Positions 33,734 through 43,300 of a stretch of 64,000 bases of DNA are shown in pieces. Every line of letters starts with the position of its first letter. Within the stretch, counting starts at the first letter, position 1. A program made the translations under genes and the position numbers. Location: contig JAINUG010000007.1 in the NCBI GenBank assembly GCA_029706075.1, forward strand, positions 5,829,501 through 5,893,500, given 5' to 3'. The notes beneath the pieces were generated by a model. The model worked only from the letters and a program-made list of their open reading frames with translations, had not been told where the DNA came from and ran no database searches. Source of the DNA: Aldrovandia affinis (Eukaryota; Chordata; Actinopteri; Notacanthiformes; Halosauridae).

Positions 33734-36458
33734 GTAACATTCCAGTGCTGTTACTGTGGTCTGATTGTATTGTATCTGATTGCCTTGTATTTGAGGACAG
33801 GATGAAATATACTTAAAACTTTAAGAAATGTTCCGTTTTTTAATCAAAATCACCTAAATTAAATCATAATAATTTGATAACTCGTTTTTTATAGAGCCAG
33901 ATGAGATTGTAGAGGCTTTTACAGATACAGTTACATAAAGGCATTTTAACAAGACTTTAGAGTCATTTTATTAATCATGTCAAGGATTAAATTTAGCATT
34001 GTTTTTGGATCTCCAATGAATGTCATAGGTGGAACTTTTCTGTGCTATTATTGTGTTGTAGGGCTGTTGTACCAGGAAAGCACATTTCATCTTAACATGA
34101 TTAATAAACTGACTAAAATGACAAATGAAAAGTAGTGCTTGTCTTCAGCATGATCAATAAAAAGTACATCTAACATGCAGTGGCTCTAATTTTGTTGTCA
34201 AAGTTGCAAAGTGCAGACAGTAGTGCCAATCAAGAATGACTAGAAGCCTATAGACATGGAGTCACAGAACTGGTTCCTTTTAAAGGCATGCATTTCTGCA
34301 TACCTTAAGATAATTTCTTTGGTATTCAACATTCTGCTTCTTACCAGGGGAGGTAAGCTGTTTTTTTTTTTTTGGATAGTATCCTATAGACTATAGAGGT
34401 ATAATTGGCCCCAAAAAAGTAGAAAAACAGGAAAAAAAACAAAAAACAAAAAACAAATATAATATAACAACATTACGGATATTCATTGTGTGGGATAACA
34501 TCCAGCGTTGCGGGTCAACGAGTCAAAATACAGGACATCTGGGGCTCTAGGTTGTGGAGGACAGTTGCTGAGCAATTGCAGAGATTGTATATGATTGCAC
34601 TGGATCTTATAACAAGGAATTATAATGAACACAAATGTATGAACTGATTGCTGATATTGTTGAGGTGTGGGGCGAGGGATTATATCCTTATTTCATCCTT
34701 AAAAATGTGTACTTTATTTAAAATGCGGTAGGCTAATTGTCAAAATAACAGCAAGCAATTCTGGCATCACAGCCAAATAAAGCTAGCTAATGTTCCTATC
34801 TGTTACGTACCTATGCATTTAAATGTTATCATAACATTAGCTATAGGCCAATTTACGTTGTTACTATTAGCGATCTTCATTCTTGTCGACTTAAATGTCA
34901 GTTTGCTCAGGCTGGTTACCATAGAGACAATGCTGTTACAGAGTCGCAGAAAGTATAAATGCTCAAAACTTGAAACGTCATGCGATACTGGTCGATAAAA
35001 GCATAAATAGGCCTTAAGAGAAATAAGGGAGCCAACAACTTACTTTTAGTTTACTAAAACATTGACAAAGGTTTGCTTTCCTTGACTTATTTAGGGATTC
35101 TAGCACGGGATAAATATTGTTTAAAATATTATTTGTGAAAATGTAACATGTAATGTTTGTGGAAGATGAAAGATAAATATGTGAAGGTTTTATATGAAAG
35201 CATACATGGAAACTGAAGAGATGGTGTAGGTACACAGAACTGGAAAGGGTCTGTGTTGGGCTGACCGGTTATACTAGATCATTAGCTCAGTTAAGTGTAG
35301 TCACACAGTTCCTACATCACTTTTACCATTTTACCCACGGATTTCACATGTACATCATTTCTACAGTCTAAAATTCACAGGTAAGGAAATACATTTAAAA
35401 AAAAATTATTATACACATTTATATTACACACACTAATATATATATAATATATATATATAGATATAATGTAACATTCCAGTGTTGTTACTGTGGTCTGAAT
35501 GTATTGTATCTGATTGCCTTGTATTTGAGGACAGGATTAAATATACTTAAAACTTTAAGAAATGTTCTGTTTTTTTAATCAAAATCACCTAAATTAAATC
35601 ACAATAATTTGATAACTTGTTTTTTACAGAGCCAGATGAGATTGTAGAGGCTTTTACAGATACAGATACATAAGGGCATTTTAACAAGTCTTTAGAGTCA
35701 TTTTATTAATCAAATCAAATCAAATCAAGTGTATTTGTATAGCTCTTTTCACAATTGAATTGTCACAAAACACTTAACAGAGGGGGAACCCAGGCCTAGA
35801 CCCCCCCAAAAGCAAGCCTAAAGGAAACAGTGGCAAGGAAAAACTCCCTTGGTAGGGAGAAACCTTGGGAGGAACCAGACTAAAAGGGGGGGAGCCCATC
35901 CTCTTCTGGCCGGCACAGGGTATGTCCAAAAAAGACCATGTCATGGTCAGTCCAAGGTGACTCGGGGGGGCTAAACCATGCGGAGAGTGTCCAGATCCAG
36001 GGACTGGAGTTGGCGTGGGGGTGAGGGTTGATGGGGGCAGCTCACACTTCTCGCAGGATCTAGGGCTCGGGGGCAGGCATGATCCATTAATCATGTCAAG
36101 GATTACAATTAGTTTAGTTTTTTTAAACTCCAATGGATGTCTTAGGTGGAACTTTTCTGTGCTATTATTGTGTTGTAGGGCTAATTCTAATTCTAAGTAG
36201 TGCTTGTCTTCAGCATGATCAATAAAAAGTACCTCTAACATGCAGTGGCTCTAATTTTGTTGTCAAAGTCGCAAAGTGCAGACAGTAGTGCCAATCCAGA
36301 ACGACTAGAAGCCTATAGACATGGAGTCACAGAACTGTTTTTTTTTAAAGGCATGCATTTCTGCATACCTTCAGATAATTTCTTTGGTATTCAACATTCT
36401 GCTTCTTACCAGGGGAGGTAACTTGGTAACACTTTTTTTGGATAGTGTCCTATAGACT
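30300..36458. repeat. tandem array of a ~1.755-kb unit, 3 copies plus an interrupted 4th
   Basis: Unit 1 runs 30300-31974, unit 2 31975-33730, unit 3 33731-35464, and a partial unit 4 35465-36458. Equivalent points (for example CCTATGCATTTAAATG) lie at about 31300, 33056 and 34810, so the period is 1754-1756. Copies 1 and 2 look almost identical; copies 3 and 4 are slightly more diverged. The unit is non-coding apart from a 61-codon frame (near 31303, 33059 and 34813) kept by the duplication. Each junction has a TA microsatellite. Unit 1 contains (ACAGAT)4 near 30400. The origin of the unit is unknown to me. Confidence 0.95.
35713..36085 (-). mobile_element. LINE 3'-end/SINE-like insert with TTGAT-repeat tail
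   Basis: Interrupts the fourth tandem unit. ATTAATCA occurs at 35705-35712 and again at 36086-36093, an 8-bp target duplication. Read on the minus strand the insert includes GGTTCCTCCCAAGGTTTCTC, TTTTTCCTTGCCACTG and AGAGCTATACAAATACACTT, then a (TTGAT)n tail. That is the widespread 3' region of a fish non-LTR element. It carries no RT. Confidence 0.85.
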
Positions 36459-37208
36459 ATCAACAACAAACAAAGTTATATGTCAACTACAAGTCTGTTG
36501 GTGTTCAACAAATATATCCATTAACTTATTAACTTAACAGTGAGGATGTGTAATGTGTGTGGGGCACTGATGTTTGGAGTGGTTTGGAGAGGTTTTTGGG
36601 ACACTGAGAGGACACCACCCCTCATCTTTATTTAAAACCACAGTTTTTTATTTAATCAACTCAACATTCTGTATAAATGTTGCCGGTATGCTGCTGAATC
36701 CATGTCATGTGTTTTTATCTTTTTCCCTCTGCTAATATATGAGAGGTGTTCTGTAAAACAAACACTTGAAGACTGTAAATGCATGTGCATTTTGAAACTT
36801 TCTCTGTGAACACTTGGATTGTGTAATTCTGTCAATGATATGATATAGATCACCATAAATTTAAAGGTCTTATTTTTTATATCACAACAAGAACATTTGT
36901 TCTTGGTGTGATATTTGTTGCTCCTCATCATAGCTTCAATAAATTTGGGCATGGGCAACTAGGTGGAAAAGGGGAAAAATGGCCCTTGGTCGAAAGCAGG
37001 TGAAGCAGTATTTGCTCATATTTTTTTCAAGGACAAACGGCTAAGCTGAATTACCTTCTAACATATTTGTATAAGGTCTCCTGTCAATTGTGGGTACAGT
37101 GAAGGTTTCCTTTCATTATGGCCAATCAGATCATCTCCTTTTTTCCTTTTATACCAGTGATGCCTTTTATACCAGTGATGTAACTTTGATGCCTTCTCTT
37201 TTTCACAG
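36459..37208. other. upstream region of the sulfotransferase gene
   Basis: No coding region. A GGCCAATCAG CCAAT-box-like site lies at 37120-37129 and a TTTTATACC TATA-like site near 37148, with TTTTATACCAGTGATG then tandemly repeated at about 37165. About 100 bases downstream is the AG at 37207-37208 followed by the first coding exon, so this could be a promoter or the end of an upstream intron. See the finding about similarity to a nearby MITE. Confidence 0.4.
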
Positions 37209-37332
37209 AGGCAAGAATAAGAATGAAGAACCTGTCCATGAAGAAAATATTTCTTTCTCTGATTTTGTTGGCTCTGTTCACCTTTTCTGTGAAAGAATAC
37301 AGCTCTCTGTATCTACTATCTGGGAAAATGAG
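37209..37332 (+). CDS. gal3st1-like: gal3st coding exon 1 (cytosolic tail and membrane anchor)
   Basis: Flanked by TTTTTCACAG (acceptor) and GAG|GTAATA (donor at 37333). The ATG at 37223 gives [20 protein letters not shown] then a lumenal stem; a second Met at 37238 is also possible. The exon ends after AG of a codon (phase 2), and exon 2 begins with one base that completes an Arg codon. The phase match over a 6.5-kb intron, plus the signal-anchor character expected for this family, is the main evidence. An upstream non-coding exon is likely because an acceptor precedes the start. Confidence 0.75.
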
Positions 37333-40300
37333 GTAATACAGAACTTCCAACTATTGACACAATCTTGACCTTATGAGATTTGAATGGCACTGTTTTTAAG
37401 CTATCAGATATATTAGGTTTTCAGACCAAAATGGCTGAAACCTATTGTTTTGGACCTGTTCTTGTTTTGCTCCTGTATTTTCTTTCCTCTCCTTTCTTGT
37501 TTACCTTATTAATTTGCATGACTCAACAGCGATGGCAGATTTTCCTCAAATTCTAGGGGCCCTATTTTGGTGAATTAGGACGGTGTCGGTAACGCAGACG
37601 CAAAGCGAAGATGGTGGCGCTTTAGCATGTGTCTAACGCAATTTTGGTAATTTCGTGATTTAGGACGATAGTGCACCTCCGGCGGTTGGATTAACTTTTT
37701 AAAAATACATGTGGGTGTGGTGGGGGTTTGGTTTCATAATGGCCAATCAGAACACATATTTTCTATCCCTTTAAATACCAGTATGCTAATGCTATAGCAA
37801 ATTGGCAATTTCCTGACATGCATGACAGTTTTGCACTTCTGCGCCAGGAGCACTTCTCAAAAAAGGAGAGCGAGGAGGTGCGGAAAAGTTGGCGTGCAAA
37901 TCAGAGGGGGAAAACATTACATTAATTTGTTATTTTCATGATTTGAGTTTATATTTTGAGACCTACATTGTTAAAAGAAAGTGTTTTATTTTACCATCTC
38001 TTCTTCCTTATTTGTAGGCTTTCCAACTTAAAAAACAACGTTTATTTTCTTCTAACTTAATGTAAAAAAATCCTGTTTAGTTCTCTGCTGGCTGTCGGGT
38101 GTAGGAAAAGTAATAAACGAATTTTCATGTTGGACAAGACTGGAAGAAACTGTATGTACAGCCAAACTGATAGCCGTCTGGCCAGCACCGGCTACCAAAC
38201 CCAGGGTATCGCTCAGGGTATCACCTTCGGCGTCCAATTATGTACTCCATTTTCTGTAGTGCAAATGGAAAGAATAAAACCCTTTCACATAAGAAAAACA
38301 ATGTGCATACAAACATATATGGTACAGGTGTATCTTACTGAACGGTAGCGATGGATGGCCTGCTGGCTTCAGTCTTTCATGCCCATGCATTGAATAACCA
38401 CAAGCTGTGGTGAAATAGTTTTTAGCTTAATTGATTACGCTTGCAAGTTACTCATGGATTGCACGATTTGCCTCAACGTGGGGGGAAATTCACAATATTC
38501 ACAAAACATTCTCATGTGATTTCAGATAACCATATGTTGATATGTGCACATCAATAAAGTCACCAAATTGCACAGAGCGCCAGCATTTGCGCTAAGAGGT
38601 GGTCTAGTTGGACGTTAACGCAAACTCATTATTTGACACCAAACTTACCCAGCTGTTTTCATTGTCACACCCCCTATTGCACCACCCAACCCATAGTCGT
38701 GCAAACGCCTTCATTGCGCACCACAAAATGACCAAACTTGGCGGAGATGGAAAATATTCCGTTTGCGACAGACGAAACTGGCCATTCACCTGCGCTAGGG
38801 CATAACGCCTCTTAGCGCCGGCACGAAAATAGGGCCCTAGATGTTTATTGTACCTTATCCATAAATGAGTCATACCTTTTGATAGCATCAACCCATTCAT
38901 CTTACATTTGCCACACTTTTCATGGGCACACACTTATTCTTTCACCCTCACTGCCACAATTGAACCATCATGTTGATATCAGACCATGGGACCCATCCCC
39001 ACACTAGAATAGTGTCTCATAGAATGAGTCACCCAGCAGCCCAAAATACATTTAATTTCAAGAAAACGTGACATTACAGTGCAAATTTAAGCTAGAGAGA
39101 TGGAACTCGCACAACCGTCAATTGTGATTCTGATTCACACAGAAACCCTTCTGTGGATGTGGCAACCTCATGCCGGCTTCCCTTCCCCCTGGGGCGGACA
39201 GCTAATCACTGCCCCTGATCGGAACTCCCGTCCAGGGAGTCGAATCCTAGCTGCAGTGGGCAACTTGCAATTCGGACCTTTGGGTACCAGAGTACCAGAG
39301 TGAAGAGGCATTCCTGTTGGGAGGAATTTACACGGTTGCCATAACAGCACATTAGTGGACTGCTGGCTGCTGCTATTTTGGCTCTAAATAATGGCTCTTA
39401 TGGCTTCGTTTGTTGCAATGGCTTGTTGTACTGAAGTGTACCTCGATAACACACAAGCTAACTTTTCAAACTAACTAGCTAACTCACCTAGTTTCCAAAA
39501 ACCTACATTTTGATAAAAACTCTGATTCTTCGTCAGTGCACTGGTCTGATGTGTTCTAATTTGGTGAGAAACTGTATAACGCTGTACAAATATTGTAGAA
39601 GAGTGCAAAATATGTCTCGCAAAATGGTACAATTTTCACTTGTCTTTAAAAAAATTATTTCTATCCAATTTTCCCCGTTTTTTTCTCCCAATTTGGTGGC
39701 CAATTATACCCAATTATACCCCCTCCCCCCACAAGCCTGTTGCTCGCCTATTCTGGCTATTCCAAGATGGAACTCGTTAATTTCCGCCATAATTCCGATC
39801 CAGCCAGAGAAGCTCGTGCCAGCTCATTTTTAGTAAAAACTAGCAAACATATTTGTATTGTGGCATAACGAGGGGAACCATGCTGGAAGACCATTACTTT
39901 CCACACCATTAGCATAGCCATGCCTCCTTGTTGAGCACACCTGTAGGCCATTCACGGCTCATCAGGGGGAAATAAAGAGGAGTCAGCACCAGCCATTGGT
40001 GTGTCAGGAGTGCTGTACAGCAGTAACTTGGAGAATTCTGTGTAGTAATTGTGGCAGGCAGTGTGGTGTAATGGTTAGGGAACTTGGCTTGTAACGTTAA
40101 GGTTGCAGGTTCAATCCCCAGGTGGGACACTGCCGTTGTACCCTTGAGCAAGGTACTTAACCTGAATTGCTTCAGTTAATATCCAGTTGTATAAATGGAT
40201 TGTAAAGAAATGTAAACTGTAAGTCGCTCTGGATAAGAGCGTCTGCTAAATGCCTGTAATGTAATTGTTTTGGATTGATTTGCGGACGACCTGTTTTGGA

Positions 40301-43300
40301 CTGAGTATCTGCTTAGTGTTTTGACCTGTATTTCTGGAGTTTGACCATTCATTTGCCCAACCCTTTGGTTCGGAGCTGGGAAACAGCTGAGCTGTCTGGC
40401 TGGCTGGTCAGGGAACTCCTGCAGTGTATAGTAAGGCTCAACAGAGCTAGGGCTTGTGTTTTTTTTGTTTGTTCTTCAATTAAAGACTAATATTCAACTA
40501 AACAATCACCCATTATATGTAATTCAACACCACCAATACACAAATCACCAGGAGTCCTCATAGGTCGACCTGTAAGGATTAGTCGGCCGTGCTCTCATAG
40601 AGAGAAGCACCACTGGTTGTTTCCTCACCCAGTCTTTTCCTGAAATGGAGACCAATTGCTTTGCTAGTTTGTTCTTTAACACGTGGTTATCCACAGTTGC
40701 CACAGAGGCAACTTTTCCTTTCATGGCTGCAACCTTTGCCCACTCATCTGCCTTCCTGTTACCCTCTGTATGAGGATCAATTTCATTGGTGTGGGCCTTC
40801 ACTTTCAATACTGCCACCTGTCTTGGTTTCTGTATTGCCTCATGTAGTCTCTTCATTCCGAAGGTTCCAGGGAGTGGGGAGAGGAGAGCTACAGGGGCAC
40901 AAAAAGTAGCATAATTATTATTTGGAGCATACATGAGAGGTATCACAGTAATATTCTTACCAGAGAGAATTTGTATAGAGGGGGAATCCCCCAGATTCAA
41001 CTGGCACCGTAGTACATTTAGCAGGTCTTTGCCAATTATAGTTCCTTCAACTGTAATACATTCTACCCATCCAATATTGATGTTCTGTCTCAAAAAGCAC
41101 TGGTTTTGTTAAACAAGCTCTGACTAGAGTTCCACCTAAACCTTGTAAGTCAAGAGACTTATGTGTGAGTAGTAAACCAGGAATGTTGGTAATTGATACA
41201 GATGCTCCTGTATCTATAAGGATATTACACGGTATGCCCCCTACCCTCGCTTTAAGATATGGTCGTTCATATGAATCATCAGCACCTTTTCAATGGGGCC
41301 GAAAAGCTCTATTCACTGGTTTGTAGCGAACTCACTAAGAGAGCTGATTCTTCCTTTGTCATGTCCTCTATCTGGGTAATGTTATCTGTTGAATCCTTTA
41401 TTTTCTTTGATTCAGTGCAATCCCTAGCCCAGTGTCCTATTTTATGACAACTTATACAGCGGTTTTCCATTCCCCCTCCCTTCATGTAACATCTTGCTCT
41501 GCTATGCCCAGATGTTTTGCAGTTAGTGCAGGTTGGGGCGTATTTATTCCCTTTCTTAGCCTGTGATCTCAGTCCCTCTCTGCCTTCCTCTTTGCTCTTA
41601 GCGGCATGCCATTTGGTTAAATGTGCAGCCCATCCCAATAAATCACTGCAATCTCTTGGAATTTAACCAATCTCTCCAGCTTTGTCTTTAAAAATGGGAA
41701 GACGGGCCTCCCGCGTGGTCCAGTGGTTACAACGTTTGAGCAGGAGCGCCACCAGGGGTGGCAATTGGCTGTCCGACCCAGGGAGGGGGGAGGGAAGCCG
41801 ACAGGATGTTTGCTGCGCACAGGAGTGGCTCTGGAGTGCCGGAGTTATGGTCAATGGCTTGGCGAGTGTCGTCTCGAAAGAGACGATGCCTCACCTTCAA
41901 CACCGCCGGTCACAAGGCTATGGCAGCAAACTCATACTACGGGGGGATTGACATGAAAATAGCGGGTGTAATTGGGAGAAATATGGAGGAAATGGGAGAA
42001 AAAATCTGAAACAAAATTTCCTTAAAAAATCTGAAACAATTTTTTTTTTTTTATCTGAAACAAAATTTCCTTAATAATCAGAAGACTACCATCGATTACT
42101 GCACACAAACAACCACCATCGTCTCTACTGGGTTCATTTCCTGGATTACCATGAGCTGAATACAGTTAGAACTTCTCTTCAACGTATCTCTCAAAAGGCT
42201 CATTCTCACCTTGTTCCCTACCAGAGAACACAGCAAACAGGTTAGATCTCATACCTAGGGCTTTTAAATGTTTCTACAGCATCCCCCATCACTTGGGTAT
42301 AGACTGAACCCTTGTTGTAGAATTTGTGTAATTTTCACTCATACTTGACCAGACTGTTTCGGGACACTTAGCTCAGCACTCCACCTGAAGAAAAGTCTGA
42401 GACACAGGAAGGGGACTACTATACTACTACTTAATTACTATACCTGTTACAGAAGAGTAACAGGTATAGTAGTAAAGAAATTAGAGGTGTGTCAGGCAAT
42501 GTAAAACAATCTACCAGTGTTGGGAAGCTACTTCAAACAATTTACGATTAAATTATTTTATTAAAAATGTAATTATTATTATTATTATTATTGTTATTAT
42601 TATTAAAACCAACTGAGCTACACTGAAAGCTGAGCTACGCCACAACACTGCTATTTAGTGTATGTATATTTGTAACTCCCAGTCCCATAACACAGAATAA
42701 TAAAGTGTGCAAGTAGCGCTTCTTAGTTAATAATAATAGTAATAATAATAATAATAGGGCCTCCCTGAGGGTATAATGGTATGAATGTTCAACGTTTCCC
42801 ACTGCGACCGGGGTTCAATTCTATCTAGATCATGTCAGTTCGCCACTAGGGGGCGGTAGTTGGCTGTCTGCCCCAGGGAGGAGGGAGGGAAGCCGATATG
42901 AGCTCGCTTGCATATATGAGTGGTCCTGTGTGTTACTCTGACCGAGGCGGGTGCCAGCTCGGAGGAGGCGGTACAGCACCCACTACTGGTCTCAGGACTC
43001 TCATAGAAGAGTGGGGATAATTGATATGAAAAAGAGAGGGTATAATTTGCAACTAAAAAATAGGGATAAAAATGGGGGATAAAAGCATAAAATAAAATAA
43101 TAATAATAATATATTAGATTTGTGGGCGCCTTTCAGCATACTCAAGGTCACCTTACAAAAAAATAATAGCATCACACAAAAATAAAAACATCATTCAGTA
43201 TGTATAAAAGCCATCAAATAAGTTAAAAGCTGTTGAGTTGTAAAAGTTGTACAGGTGTAGTTGTAATATAATCCAACAGGTATTTATACAGTTTAGATTT

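Noticed and set aside
31303-34998. Three identical 61-codon frames beginning MHLNVIITLAIG
   Set aside because: They are conserved only because the 1.755-kb unit is duplicated; no domain or splice or promoter evidence.
25481-36458. Regular repeats that might suggest a CRISPR-like array
   Set aside because: Units are 200 bp and longer with no short repeat-unique spacer structure and no cas genes; the window is vertebrate.
37090-37368. A 92-codon frame MGTVKVSFHYGQ overlapping gal3st exon 1
   Set aside because: The other frame encodes a membrane anchor, ends at a GT donor and matches the phase of exon 2; this frame runs past the donor.
38052-38933. Short frames inside the 1.28-kb MITE
   Set aside because: No transposase motif; the element is non-autonomous and the frames are chance.
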